From the NCBI RefSeq assembly GCF_024391045.1, contig NZ_JANFCZ010000036.1, positions 1 to 33,421 on the forward strand: DNA of 33,421 bases. Reading direction: 5' to 3'. Under the pieces are notes generated by a model. The model ran no database searches and had not been told where the DNA came from. It saw only the letters and a list, made by a program, of their open reading frames with translations. The stretch comes from Pseudarthrobacter sulfonivorans (GTDB taxonomy: Bacteria > Actinomycetota > Actinomycetes > Actinomycetales > Micrococcaceae). Shown in pieces: positions 1-7,240 of this stretch; within the stretch, counting starts at the first letter, position 1; each line of letters starts with the position of its first letter. The translations under genes and the position numbers were made by a program.

Positions 1-21
1 TCGCGCGCGGCGGGCTTATCA

Positions 22-53
22 CGACGGCGGCACCACCGCGGGTGCCGCCGTCG
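22..53. terminator. Perfect 13-bp stem hairpin downstream of the first gene
   Basis: Positions 22-34 and 41-53 are perfect inverted repeats (arm GGTGCCGCCGTCG) around a 6-nt loop. The hairpin lies 32 nt beyond the stop of the minus-strand gene at 85-756. There is no clear T-run on the exit side, so it may be a weak terminator, an mRNA-stabilising stem, or a member of the dispersed GCCGCCGTCG repeat family also found at 4537-4561, 13186-13207 and 17074-17085. Confidence 0.5.
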
Positions 54-84
54 CACTCCCCCGTGTGGTTACTACTGCGTGTGT

Positions 85-756
85 TTACTCCGAGGCGCGC
101 GGTGCGTTCAGTTCCCCGGCAATTTTCCCTTCCAGGGCCGCGACCGTGGCTTCGGGAAGGACGATGAGGCCGTCCAGTTCGCGCCGGGCGCGTTTGTACG
201 CGGTTTGCCGTTCGGCAGGTGTCGCAGCGGTGTCGGATGCGATGTTGAGCAGCTTCCGGGCCGTCGACAAGCGCTGGCGTTCCAGCTCGGAGAAGTTATG
301 GTCCTTGATCCGTTTCGCTTCACGCTCAGCAACGTCGAAGGCCAGTTCGAAGGCGTTAACGGCGGACCGGTACTCCGCCAGCCGGGCCGGCGTCGTAATG
401 TCTCCCGGGGCGGCCGGCCGCAAACCGTCCGCGGCCTTCTTCGCCCGGAGGAAGGCGACGGTCAGAGGTTCGCGCACATCCGTCATGACCGGGAAATCGA
501 TCAGTTTCCCAACATCGAGCTCATAGTCCAGCCACCGCCGGTTCACGGCGTCGTGCGCTGCCACCAGGGCGGCCACCTCGGACTGGCTGGCCTGCTCTGC
601 CTGGACGGCCTGGTTCTTGAGCTTGTACAGCTCCACCCGGCGCCGGTGCCGGCGTTCGCTGGCCTTTGACCACTGCCGCGCCCACCCGCCGGCCACTCCG
701 CTGAGGGGGAAAGCGAGCCACCAGTAATGGCGAAGGAAGTCGAAGAATTGATCCAC
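85..756 (-). CDS. Hypothetical protein, N-terminal hydrophobic segment and helical body
   Basis: I do not recognise this 223-aa protein as a named family. The GTG start at 756 was chosen because GGAGG (765-769) sits 8 nt upstream; the reading frame stays open further but the next ATG (822) has no ribosome binding site. Residues about 8-24 (FLRHYWWLAFPLSGVAGG) form one hydrophobic stretch, followed by a basic segment and then long charged, Ala/Glu/Lys/Arg-rich sequence predicted to be mostly helical, with an SELERQRL heptad-like segment near the middle of the C-terminal half. A plausible reading is a single-pass membrane protein with a cytoplasmic coiled coil. It lies 92 bp after the sigma-factor gene on the same strand and could be a late member of that transcript. 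Codon use looks like the neighbours. Function unknown. Confidence 0.7.
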   Translation of the reverse strand: MDQFFDFLRHYWWLAFPLSGVAGGWARQWSKASERRHRRRVELYKLKNQAVQAEQASQSEVAALVAAHDAVNRRWLDYELDVGKLIDFPVMTDVREPLTVAFLRAKKAADGLRPAAPGDITTPARLAEYRSAVNAFELAFDVAEREAKRIKDHNFSELERQRLSTARKLLNIASDTAATPAERQTAYKRARRELDGLIVLPEATVAALEGKIAGELNAPRASE

Positions 757-848
757 GGACTCATCCTCCCACTGCCCCCGCCGCACCCCAAGCTTCGCCC
801 AAGGCAACCCCTTGGCACCCATACCGGGTGTCGACGTCGTACGCCGAC

Positions 849-2102
849 TTAACCCGTCAGTTCGTTCAGGCGGGTCCGGAGGTAGCGCCGTTCGGTTTCG
901 TTGTCGGTCAGGATCAGCGCCTCCTCGAAGGCGATCCTGGCCTCGCGGGCACGGCCCAGCCGGGTCAGGAAGTCGGCTCGTGCTGCGGCAAGATACGGGT
1001 AGCGGGCCAGCTGGGGCTCTGCGCCGAGCGCATCCAGCTCCGCCAGGCCTTCCGCCGGCCCCGTCGCGAAGCCCAGTGCTATGGCCCGGTTGAGTTGGAT
1101 CACCGGGGAGGGCCACGTCTCCATCAGCACGTCGTAGAGCCCCAGGATCTCCTGCCAGTCCGTGCCGGACCACGACTCACTCTCGTCATGGACGGCCGCG
1201 ATGGCCGCCATGACGGCGAAGCGCCCCGGCGGCCGCGCAGTCAACGCCTTCCGCAGCAGCGCCACCCCCTCGTCGATGGCCTGCCGGTCCCATTTGGACC
1301 GGTCCTGGTTCTCCATCAGCACCAGTTCACGGTGCTCATCGAGCCGGGCTCCCCTGCGAGCGTCGGTGAGCACCAGGAGCGCCAGGAGTCCGGCGACGTC
1401 GCGGTCCTGCCGGAGAAGCGCCCGGAGCATCCTGGCCAGCTCAAGGCCGCGTTCGGCGAGGTCACGGCGCATCAGGTCCGCTCCCGACGGGGCGGTGTGC
1501 CCGGTGGTATACACCAGGTACACCACCGACAGCACGCCGTCGAGCCTTTCCCGCAGCTCCGGCGCCGCCGGCACCCGGTACGGGATGTGCGCGGCCGCGA
1601 TTTTCTTCTTCGCCCGGGTGATCCGCGCCGCCATCGTCGCCTCGGGCACCAAAAACGCGCGGGCGACGTCGGCCGTGGACAGCCCGCACAGGAGCCTCAG
1701 CGTCAGTGCCACCTGGGCATCAAGGGCCAGCGCCGGGTGGCAACAGGTGAAGATCAGCCGCAGCCGGTCATCGGGAATGTCATCCGGGCGCCTGTCCGGT
1801 TCGTGGTCCGTGTACCCGTCCGGGACCAGGAGTTTGGGGAGCGCCCGCTGCGCCACCGCGGCCCGGCGGTGCATGTCCAGGGCCCGCCGGCGAGCGGTCA
1901 CGGTGAGCCACGCGCCGGGGTTCTTCGGAATGCCGCGCTGACCCCACGTGGACAGTGCGCTGGCGTAGGCGTCTTGGACGGCTTCCTCAGCTGCATCGAT
2001 ATCGCCGGTGACCCGTACGGTGGCCGCCAGCACGAACGCCCACTCCCTGCGGTGCGCATCGGCAACCGCGGCAGCAACCTCCGAACTGGCGGCATGCGGC
2101 AT
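849..2102 (-). CDS. ECF RNA polymerase sigma factor with C-terminal TPR-like extension (ECF42 type)
   Basis: A 417-aa protein of the COG4941 type. The first about 80 residues hold sigma region 2 (RREWAFVLAATVRVTGDID followed by AEEAVQDAYASALSTWG), and residues about 130-185 hold region 4 with the helix-turn-helix (LSTADVARAFLVPEATMAAR, then ITRAKKKI). The remainder is the long extension typical of this group: a DUF6596-like segment (VLSVVYLVYTTGHTAP) and a TPR-like helical tail (QLNRAIALGFATGPAEGLAE). No anti-sigma gene is adjacent; in this group the extension itself is thought to control activity. The ATG overlaps the stop of the upstream DGPF gene by one base (TGATG), so the two are translationally coupled. 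The linkage of ECF42 sigma factors to DGPF proteins is an established genomic pattern; the signal sensed is not known. Confidence 0.92.
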   Translation of the reverse strand: MPHAASSEVAAAVADAHRREWAFVLAATVRVTGDIDAAEEAVQDAYASALSTWGQRGIPKNPGAWLTVTARRRALDMHRRAAVAQRALPKLLVPDGYTDHEPDRRPDDIPDDRLRLIFTCCHPALALDAQVALTLRLLCGLSTADVARAFLVPEATMAARITRAKKKIAAAHIPYRVPAAPELRERLDGVLSVVYLVYTTGHTAPSGADLMRRDLAERGLELARMLRALLRQDRDVAGLLALLVLTDARRGARLDEHRELVLMENQDRSKWDRQAIDEGVALLRKALTARPPGRFAVMAAIAAVHDESESWSGTDWQEILGLYDVLMETWPSPVIQLNRAIALGFATGPAEGLAELDALGAEPQLARYPYLAAARADFLTRLGRAREARIAFEEALILTDNETERRYLRTRLNELTG

Positions 2103-2434
2103 CAGCTGACCATTCGCACGGGCCGGACCTCTACCCCGATGCCGGCCGGAACGTCCTTGGCGATCTCCAGCGCCTCATCGAGATCGCCCGCCTCGATCAG
2201 GTAGTAACCGCCCAGGGTTTCCTTCGATTCGGCGAACGGACCATCCGTCACCGCGAACCCGCCGGCACCGTCGCGTCGGATGGACGTGGCGGTCGACGGC
2301 GGCTGCAGCGCCGCGCCGCCGAGCAGTGACGCGCCGCGGCGCTGCTGGAACTCCTGGTACGGGGCGCTGATGGCCTCGCCGTCGGATTGTTTCGCCGCCT
2401 CATCCTGAAAGATCAGGACCAAATACTTTGACAT
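2102..2434 (-). CDS. YciI/DGPF-domain protein, partner of the sigma factor
   Basis: A 110-aa protein of the YCII-related family (COG3795). It carries the signature VTDGPFAESKETLGGYYLIE at about residues 62-81 and the N-terminal strand MSKYLVLIFQDE typical of this dimeric alpha/beta ferredoxin-like fold. The family has a conserved His/Asp-type pocket but no firmly established reaction. SD sequence GAAGGGAG lies about 7 nt upstream of the ATG. It is the first gene of a two-gene unit with the ECF42-like sigma factor (1-nt overlap). In other actinobacteria DGPF genes are targets of their adjacent ECF42 sigma factor, so this gene is probably both co-transcribed with and controlled by the sigma factor. 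It could act as a modulator or as an enzyme of the stress response; the sequence does not decide. Confidence 0.9.
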   Translation of the reverse strand: MSKYLVLIFQDEAAKQSDGEAISAPYQEFQQRRGASLLGGAALQPPSTATSIRRDGAGGFAVTDGPFAESKETLGGYYLIEAGDLDEALEIAKDVPAGIGVEVRPVRMVS

Positions 2435-2534
2435 TTTGTGCTCCCTTCGTCCGTAACCCTGTTGTGAGCTTGCACTGCATCGACGCCGAAAACCTCGCCG
2501 TCACCGGGCCGTCGGTTCCTGCCCTTACTCATAC

Positions 2535-2561
2535 GACGCACGACGGAAGCCCGGATCGACA
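2535..2561 (-). promoter_or_regulatory. Candidate ECF42-type promoter upstream of the DGPF-sigma unit
   Basis: On the minus strand TGTCGA (2561-2556) is followed after 17 nt by CGTC (2538-2535), which would start transcription about 95 nt upstream of the DGPF start codon. This resembles the TGTCGA / CG(A or T)C pattern I recall for ECF42 group promoters; the match is by eye and from memory of that consensus. It would make the unit autoregulated. Confidence 0.45.
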
Positions 2562-2593
2562 ACTACGGACCGGACTTTCACCGTGCCACGCGC

Positions 2594-3466
2594 TCATCCC
2601 TGGTGCCAGTGGGAGGGGATCACCAGATCCGCGGGCAGCCGGGTCAGGCCGTTACCGGCCGCGGAGTTGAGCTGCGGCTGGGTCAGGTAGAGGGCCTTCG
2701 ACAGGTCGGCGCCCGCCAGCCGCGCGTCGCGGAGGTCCGCGCCCAGCAAATCCACCCCGGACAGGTCACTGTCCCGCAGGTCAGCCCCAATCAGGTAGGC
2801 CCCTCTGAGGTCTGCCCCGCACAATCGGCGGCCGCTCAGGCGGATGCCCATCAGGTCCGCGCCGGGCCCCAGCCGGGCATCCAGGTGATCACCACCCGCA
2901 GCAAAATACGACGCCCGGACTTCCGCACTGACATCCATCAGCGTCGCCCTTACCTGGGCGTGAAGGTCCTGGACATCCTGCCGGAGCAGCTGCTGGGGAC
3001 CGCCGTCGATTGCCTGCCCGATGATGGCGCCGAGTTCCTCCGCACGCCGGCCAAGGTCGGGATCGAAGGTCCGGCGCCGGGCCTCGGCCAAGTACCACAG
3101 CATCTCGTGCAGCTGCCGCACGGCTTTGAACGCGGCAAACATCGGGCCCTTGGAGTCAGGGGCCTCACGCCAGTTCGTTCCGCCGAAGAGCCCCTGGGAC
3201 ACTTTCTGGCCGGCGCCGAAGCAGTCAAAGACCGTGCAGCCCCGAAAGCCCCTCGGGCGCAGGGTGGCGTGGATGGTGCAGGAGAAATCCGGGGCGAGGT
3301 TCCGGCAAGGTGAGCCGGCGGGTTTGTCGAGCGCAAAATCCGCTGACCGCGAGAATCCGAAGGCGGTGCAGCAGAGCGCGAAGCAGTTGCCGCAGTCAGG
3401 GCGCAGGGACTGCCGGTCAAGGGCAGACGCCGGGTGCGCGGCGGGGTTGGCTGAATTCGATTGCAT
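2594..3466 (-). CDS. Cysteine-cluster (YkgJ-like) plus pentapeptide-repeat fusion protein
   Basis: A 290-aa protein with two parts. Residues 25-82 contain eight cysteines (C25, C28, C32, C33, C54, C63, C77, C82) in a CxxCxxxCC...CRNL...FSC-x-IH...GC...DC arrangement, reminiscent of the YkgJ zinc/iron-chelating CxxCxxxCC family. Residues about 190-270 are tandem pentapeptide repeats (A-D/N-L-x-x pattern: GADLRGAYLIGADLRDSDLS), which fold as a right-handed quadrilateral beta-helix. A helical linker (about 100-185) joins them. The repeats show the same period over eight or more units. ATG at 3466 has a GGAAGA ribosome binding site. No signal peptide is visible, so it is probably cytoplasmic. Cluster composition suggests metal binding; the partner of the beta-helix is unknown. 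No topoisomerase-protection gene is nearby, so a Qnr-like role is not supported. Confidence 0.85.
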   Translation of the reverse strand: MQSNSANPAAHPASALDRQSLRPDCGNCFALCCTAFGFSRSADFALDKPAGSPCRNLAPDFSCTIHATLRPRGFRGCTVFDCFGAGQKVSQGLFGGTNWREAPDSKGPMFAAFKAVRQLHEMLWYLAEARRRTFDPDLGRRAEELGAIIGQAIDGGPQQLLRQDVQDLHAQVRATLMDVSAEVRASYFAAGGDHLDARLGPGADLMGIRLSGRRLCGADLRGAYLIGADLRDSDLSGVDLLGADLRDARLAGADLSKALYLTQPQLNSAAGNGLTRLPADLVIPSHWHQG

Positions 3467-3802
3467 GTGATCTTCCAGTGATGAATCCGATAGGGGGCCG
3501 GTGATCGGGGGAACTCCACAGGGAGCTCCCCTCTTGGGCGCACGTCATCACGGCCCCTCGAAGGAGCGAACGGGAATCGCTGAAGGGCTCTGGGTCACAG
3601 AGAAGAACAGGTCACAGAGAAGAATAGAAAGTCACTGGTCCCAGACTACTCTTTGGGTGGGGCTCCCCGTCAGGCCAAGGCCGTTTGGCCCTACCAGCCG
3701 CCCCCCGCCCGTTCCAGGCTTAATCAGGTAGGCGTCGGGGCGGACGCTCGCGGGCCCTGCGCCGAACCTTTGCCGGACTGCGGGCTCTGAGGACATCCTG
3801 AC
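3467..3802. other. Intergenic region with small repeats and an upstream hairpin
   Basis: This 336-bp divergent region separates the pentapeptide gene from the DUF998-like gene. It holds an imperfect inverted repeat (about 3508-3532, GGGGAACTCC/GGAGCTCCCC, one mismatch, 4-nt loop) and a 15-bp direct repeat, GGTCACAGAGAAGAA, at 3593-3607 and 3610-3624 (period 17). It presumably contains promoters for both flanking genes, but no strong -10/-35 pair could be assigned. No convincing coding sequence was seen. Confidence 0.5.
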
Positions 3803-4552
3803 GTGTCAGTGGACAGGCGCCGGCTCCCGCAGCACGGGTTCCCGCGGCCCAGGCTCCCGCAGCACAGGTTCCCGCGGCGCGGGCGGCCCGTACCGCGGGA
3901 AAGCCCGCGCGTTAATGCGGCCCGCAAAGCCCTCCTCGCTGCCGGGCCGTTGTCATCGCTGCTCTACGTGGTGGCAACCGACGGCGTGGCGGCAGCCAGG
4001 TGGGACGGTTACCGCCGCACGGAACAGATGGTGAGCGAACTGCTGGCCGTCGGCTCGCCCGGCCGCGACGCCATCGTCCCGCTCCTGTGGATCTACACGG
4101 TGCTGTTCATCGCCTTTGGGATAGGCGTCTGGACCTCCACGCACGGCAACCGCGCCCTCCGTACGGGCGGTGGACTGCTCATCGGCTACGGGCTGTGGAA
4201 CATCGTGGGAGGCGCCTTTCCACTGAGGCTGGGCGACGATGCGTCCATTCCCTTGCATATCGTGGCCACCAACATCCAGCTCGCGCTGATGGTCGCGGCG
4301 ATGTGCTTTGTCGCCGTGGGGTTCCGCGGCCGGATGCGCTGGTACTCATTCCTCTCGCTGGTGCTTTCTGCAGTGATGGGCATGGTCGCGTTTATGGCCG
4401 CGCCGGGACCGAACCTCGTGCTGGGCATCGGCGAGCGGATCAGCATCGGGGCGTTCCTGCTCTGGGTGGCTGTCCTCGCCGTGGTGGTGTGGAAGCGTCC
4501 GGCGCTGTGGAAGTGTCCGGCGCGGTACCCAACTGAGGTGCCGCCGTCGTAA
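3803..4552 (+). CDS. DUF998-like integral membrane protein
   Basis: A 249-aa protein with six hydrophobic segments at about residues 42-63, 92-113, 121-141, 149-174, 180-200 and 209-231, the topology expected for DUF998 proteins. The cytoplasmic/extracellular loops are short. The GTG at 3803 (or GTG at 3809) is the only reasonable start, since no other ATG, GTG or TTG occurs before the first membrane segment; GAGGA lies about 10 nt upstream. Residues about 8-27 contain two copies of a ten-residue repeat (LPQHGFPRPR / LPQHRFPRRG) encoded by a 30-bp tandem DNA repeat. This is unusual and not part of the family, so the N-terminus may be recently expanded. The stop codon lies inside a dispersed repeat (4540-4561). 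Function of DUF998 is unknown. Confidence 0.8.
   Translation: MSVDRRRLPQHGFPRPRLPQHRFPRRGRPVPRESPRVNAARKALLAAGPLSSLLYVVATDGVAAARWDGYRRTEQMVSELLAVGSPGRDAIVPLLWIYTVLFIAFGIGVWTSTHGNRALRTGGGLLIGYGLWNIVGGAFPLRLGDDASIPLHIVATNIQLALMVAAMCFVAVGFRGRMRWYSFLSLVLSAVMGMVAFMAAPGPNLVLGIGERISIGAFLLWVAVLAVVVWKRPALWKCPARYPTEVPPS
3822..3877 (+). repeat. Two-copy 30-bp tandem repeat inside the DUF998-like gene
   Basis: Positions 3822-3847 and 3852-3877 are nearly identical (GGCTCCCGCAGCAC(G/A)GGTT then CCCGCGG) with a period of 30 bp. The period is a multiple of three, so reading frame is kept and the encoded N-terminus gains a ten-residue repeat. Confidence 0.85.
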
Positions 4553-4561
4553 TTTTCGACG
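4540..4561 (+). repeat. Copy 1 of a 22-bp dispersed repeat
   Basis: This segment matches 13186-13207 at 21 of 22 positions. The core GCCGCCGTCGTA also appears at 17074-17085 and, inverted, its last 11 bases at 16318-16328. It contains a short inverted repeat (CGTCG...CGACG). The stop codon TAA of the DUF998-like gene is inside it. Confidence 0.7.
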
Positions 4562-4633
4562 CCGACTGCCGCATTCACCTTCGGCGGATAGACTTCCGGG
4601 GATTTCCGGGTTCGCCGACGAGGTGCAGTCTGA

Positions 4634-5344
4634 ATGACTGGCGCGGCGCCGAGCACAACTATTGGGGGACGCATGGCACTTCCTGACATTCTGGGCCAGG
4701 ACCATATGCACGCCGCAGCCAAACTGCTTGGCACCTACTACCGCCGAACTGCCGCCGGGCTCCCCGCGTACACGGGCAGCATGTACAGCTCCTGGGGCGG
4801 CGGAGCTGCTGCGCGTGATGTGAACCGGGTGACGGCCGAGGACCTGATCGCCGTCTCCTTCCTTTCCGTGGACGTCCCCGGCGAAGCGGCCTTTGGCATC
4901 CTGGAACCCCAGGCCGCGCTGATTTCGGATCTTCTGGCGCAGATTCCGGCCGACCTGGAAATGGCCGGTCTGCCGCCAGACGACTTCGACAAAGTCCTTG
5001 GCGAGGCCAGCCCCGCACGTCAGTTATGGCACGTCCTGCGCGGACGCGGCACTGGCCGCCGAGGCATGTGCGAGACCCGCACCAGCAAACTGATGGCCCG
5101 CAAGCGCCCGCTGCTGGTCCCGGTCTACGATTCAGTCGCCGGGCACCTGATGCGCCTCGGTCCGGGCTCGGCGGGCCAGTGGCAGAAGTGGCACACGGCA
5201 CTGACCGACGGCACCGGCCTCCCGGAGCGCCTCCAGGAAATCCGCCGGGTTTCAAGGATCACGGATCCCATCTCGGATCTCCGGGTCATGGACATCGTGC
5301 TCTGGATGTACGGGACGGGCGCCGCGACCGGCGAACGGCAGTAG
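4634..5344 (+). CDS. DUF6308-like protein of unknown function
   Basis: A 236-aa soluble protein resembling the DUF6308 family of actinobacteria. Conserved-looking features are the GTYYRRTAAGLPAYTGSMYS segment near the N-terminus, a VTAEDLIAVSFLSVDVPG segment at about residues 65-82, a central ARQLWHVLRG segment followed by KLMARKRPLLVPVYDSVAG, and a C-terminal RITDPISDLRVMDIVLWMYG segment. No catalytic motif of a known enzyme family is visible. The ATG at 4634 has GAGGTG 8 nt upstream; the ATG at 4673 (MALPDIL) is a possible alternative with a very close GGGGGA. It lies 81 bp after the DUF998-like gene on the same strand but has its own ribosome binding site. It ends convergently with the cupin gene. 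Confidence 0.75.
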   Translation: MTGAAPSTTIGGRMALPDILGQDHMHAAAKLLGTYYRRTAAGLPAYTGSMYSSWGGGAAARDVNRVTAEDLIAVSFLSVDVPGEAAFGILEPQAALISDLLAQIPADLEMAGLPPDDFDKVLGEASPARQLWHVLRGRGTGRRGMCETRTSKLMARKRPLLVPVYDSVAGHLMRLGPGSAGQWQKWHTALTDGTGLPERLQEIRRVSRITDPISDLRVMDIVLWMYGTGAATGERQ

Positions 5345-5359
5345 GCGGTTTCGGCCCCT

Positions 5360-5390
5360 GGTTCAGCGATTGGTTCAGCGATTGTTCAGC
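5360..5390. repeat. 12-bp tandem repeat (2.6 copies) between convergent genes
   Basis: GGTTCAGCGATT occurs at 5360-5371 and 5372-5383, followed by a partial copy to 5390. It occupies the 41-bp gap between the stops of the DUF6308-like gene and the cupin gene and runs into the cupin stop codon. Confidence 0.8.
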
Positions 5391-5802
5391 GGCTGTTGGT
5401 CTGGCGGCCGTTGTAGTCGTCGTCCGTGATGTGCTCAGCCCACGTTGTGGTCGTGGCCGGGTCCTCGCCGTTTTGGAGCATGGCAAGGTGTTCCATGAAG
5501 CAGCCGGGGGCGGCGGCGTGCCAGTGCTCCTCACCGGGCGGAGTGTAGAGCGTCTGGCCCGGGTGGACTTCGATGATGTACCCGTCCCGCGTCCCGAAAC
5601 GGCCAACGCCCTGGGTGACCCGCAGATACTGGCCGTGTTGGTGGGAGTGCCAGGCTGTCCGCGCTCCGGGCGCAAACCGGACCGTGGCTACGACCATCGT
5701 CTGGTCACTCTCGTGCGGAACGGCGATGGGGTCTAACCACACGTCGCCGGCAAAATGCGCCGCCGGGTTCTTCGTGGTCGGCGTGGAGGGTTCAATGTTC
5801 AT
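5386..5802 (-). CDS. Small cupin-domain protein (mandelonitrile-lyase-like cupin)
   Basis: A 138-aa single-domain cupin. The two cupin motifs are readable: motif 1 around GARTAWHSHQHGQYLRVTQG (the two His and the Gln/Glu-equivalent supply metal ligands) and motif 2 around VHPGQTLYTPPGEEHWHAAA (His ligand). Cupins of this size with a C-terminal AEHITDDDY tail commonly stand beside carboxymuconolactone-decarboxylase-like genes. Here the gene is the last of a six-gene minus-strand run and starts 8 nt after the upstream gene's stop. SD AAGGAG is present 5 nt before the ATG. Likely role: metal-dependent transformation or binding of a small carbonyl compound produced in the same pathway; the exact reaction is not known. 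Confidence 0.9.
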   Translation of the reverse strand: MNIEPSTPTTKNPAAHFAGDVWLDPIAVPHESDQTMVVATVRFAPGARTAWHSHQHGQYLRVTQGVGRFGTRDGYIIEVHPGQTLYTPPGEEHWHAAAPGCFMEHLAMLQNGEDPATTTTWAEHITDDDYNGRQTNSR

Positions 5803-5810
5803 GGTGCTCC

Positions 5811-6143
5811 TTACGCGTGGTCTGTGAAGAGTTGCTGGGCCAAGCCCATCGCGGACATGCCCTTGGGCCAGCCCGCGTAGAGCGTGACATGGGTGATGGC
5901 TTCGATCAGCTCTTCCCGGGTCACACCGTTTTCGATGGCCCGGCCCAGGTGGGAACCCAGCTGCTCCGTGTTCCCGCCGGCGGTGAGCACGGCAACGGTG
6001 ATGAGGCTGCGGTCGCGCGGGCTCAGTTCGGGCCGGTTCCAGACGTCTTCAAAGAGCATGTCGTCGGTGAGCTCGGCAAGCTTCGGGGCGAAGTCGCCGA
6101 ACATCTTCCGGCCGCGGCCGGTCTGTTTGGGTTGATCAGTCAT
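5811..6143 (-). CDS. Carboxymuconolactone decarboxylase (CMD) family protein
   Basis: A 110-aa all-helical protein of the CMD family. The segment MFEDVWNRPELSPRDRSLIT-type signature (FEDVWNRPELSPRDRSLITV) and the NTEQLGSHLGRAIENGVTRE helix-turn-helix-like segment are typical of gamma-carboxymuconolactone decarboxylase homologues. The peroxidase CxxC pair of AhpD is absent, so an AhpD-like alkylhydroperoxidase role is unlikely. True protocatechuate-pathway genes are not adjacent, so a decarboxylase of 4-carboxymuconolactone is also not supported. It is separated by 28 bp from the upstream aldo/keto reductase and 8 bp from the downstream cupin, so co-transcription is expected. SD GAAGGA precedes the ATG. 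Confidence 0.9.
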   Translation of the reverse strand: MTDQPKQTGRGRKMFGDFAPKLAELTDDMLFEDVWNRPELSPRDRSLITVAVLTAGGNTEQLGSHLGRAIENGVTREELIEAITHVTLYAGWPKGMSAMGLAQQLFTDHA

Positions 6144-6171
6144 GGGTATTCCTTCTTTTGTTGGGGTCTAG

Positions 6172-7212
6172 TCAGCTCCGGCAGGGTGCCGCGTGTGCCC
6201 GTCGCCGTGCCTGCGCTGTGAGTTCGTTCGCCCCGTAGCTGTTGTCGTCCGGGTTGACGGTGACTCCGGGCGCGACGATCTTGTCGATGCGATCGAGCAC
6301 GTCCGCTGACAGCGTGATGTCGGCGGCAGGCACGTAGGACTCCAGCTGTTCCATGGTGCGTGGTCCCACGATGGCGGACGTGACGCCGGGGTGGTTGATC
6401 ACGAACGCGATTGCCAGCTCGATGAGGCTGAGTCCGGCCTGTTCGGCCAGTTGCGCGAGGTCTTCGACGATGTCGAGCTTGCGCTGGTTGGCCGGGCTTG
6501 TCATGTCGAACCGGGCGCTCGGACGCGCGGACGAGGCGGGTGCGGCCGCCGAGTCTTTGCGCCAGCGCCCGGAGAGCCACCCGCCGCTAAGCGGGCTGTA
6601 GGTGAGGGTTCCCATGCCATACCGCTGGGCTGTTGGCAGGATGTCCTCTTCGATGCCGCGGACCAGGATGGAGTAGGGCGGCTGTTCGGTGACGAACCGC
6701 TCCAGGTTGCGTTCGCGGGACGCCCACTGGGCCTCGACAATCTGGGATCCGGAGTAGGACGAGGACCCGATGTAACGCACCTTTCCTTGGCGCACAAGGT
6801 CGGTGAGCGCCCCCAGGGTCTCCTCGACGTCGGTGTCCGGGCTGGGCCGGTGCACCTGGTAGAGGTCAATGTGGTCGGTATTCAGGCGGCGGAGCGAGTC
6901 TTCGACCTCGCGCATGATCCAGCGCCGGGATCCCCCGCGGTGGTTGGGGTCTTCGCTCATGGGCATGAAGAACTTCGTAGCCAGGAAGACGTCGTCGCGG
7001 CGTCCGGCCAGGGCCTCGCCGACGATCTCCTCCGAGGCCCCGCCGGAGTACACGTCAGCGGTGTCGATGAAGTTGATGCCGGCGTCAAGAGCGCGGTGGA
7101 TGATGCGGCTGGAATCGGCGCGGTCCTCGTTGCCCCAGGGGCCGAACATCATCGCGCCGAGGCATAGTGGGCTGACCTGCACGCCGGTGCGGCCGAGTGG
7201 GCGGTAGTCCAT
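6172..7212 (-). CDS. Aldo/keto reductase (Kv-beta/YajO-like type)
   Basis: A 346-aa NADP(H)-dependent oxidoreductase with a TIM-barrel fold. The catalytic tetrad of the AKR superfamily is visible as D50 (FIDTADVY), Y55, K80 (FLATKFF) and H121 (YQVHRP). The C-terminal cofactor signature TSAIVGPRTMEQLESYV is present. The start at 7212 (MDYRPLGRTG) is the conserved N-terminus of the family and has AGGAA upstream; the open frame extends further without homology. It lies between the second aldo/keto reductase (28 bp gap) and the CMD gene (28 bp gap) in the minus-strand run. Probably reduces aldehydes or ketones formed from the compound that induces this cluster; the substrate is not evident. Confidence 0.93.
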   Translation of the reverse strand: MDYRPLGRTGVQVSPLCLGAMMFGPWGNEDRADSSRIIHRALDAGINFIDTADVYSGGASEEIVGEALAGRRDDVFLATKFFMPMSEDPNHRGGSRRWIMREVEDSLRRLNTDHIDLYQVHRPSPDTDVEETLGALTDLVRQGKVRYIGSSSYSGSQIVEAQWASRERNLERFVTEQPPYSILVRGIEEDILPTAQRYGMGTLTYSPLSGGWLSGRWRKDSAAAPASSARPSARFDMTSPANQRKLDIVEDLAQLAEQAGLSLIELAIAFVINHPGVTSAIVGPRTMEQLESYVPAADITLSADVLDRIDKIVAPGVTVNPDDNSYGANELTAQARRRAHAAPCRS

Positions 7213-7240
7213 AGTGGTTCCTGCTTTCTGTCGTGGGGAC

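Noticed and set aside
828..2204. 458-aa plus-strand open frame across the sigma-factor gene
   Set aside because: It is antisense to a clear sigma factor, has Arg/Pro/Gly-rich sequence with no family features, and results from GC-rich codon bias.
2594..3466. Qnr-like fluoroquinolone-protection role for the pentapeptide protein
   Set aside because: The beta-helix is short, there is a large cysteine-rich N-terminus, and no topoisomerase or resistance context is nearby.
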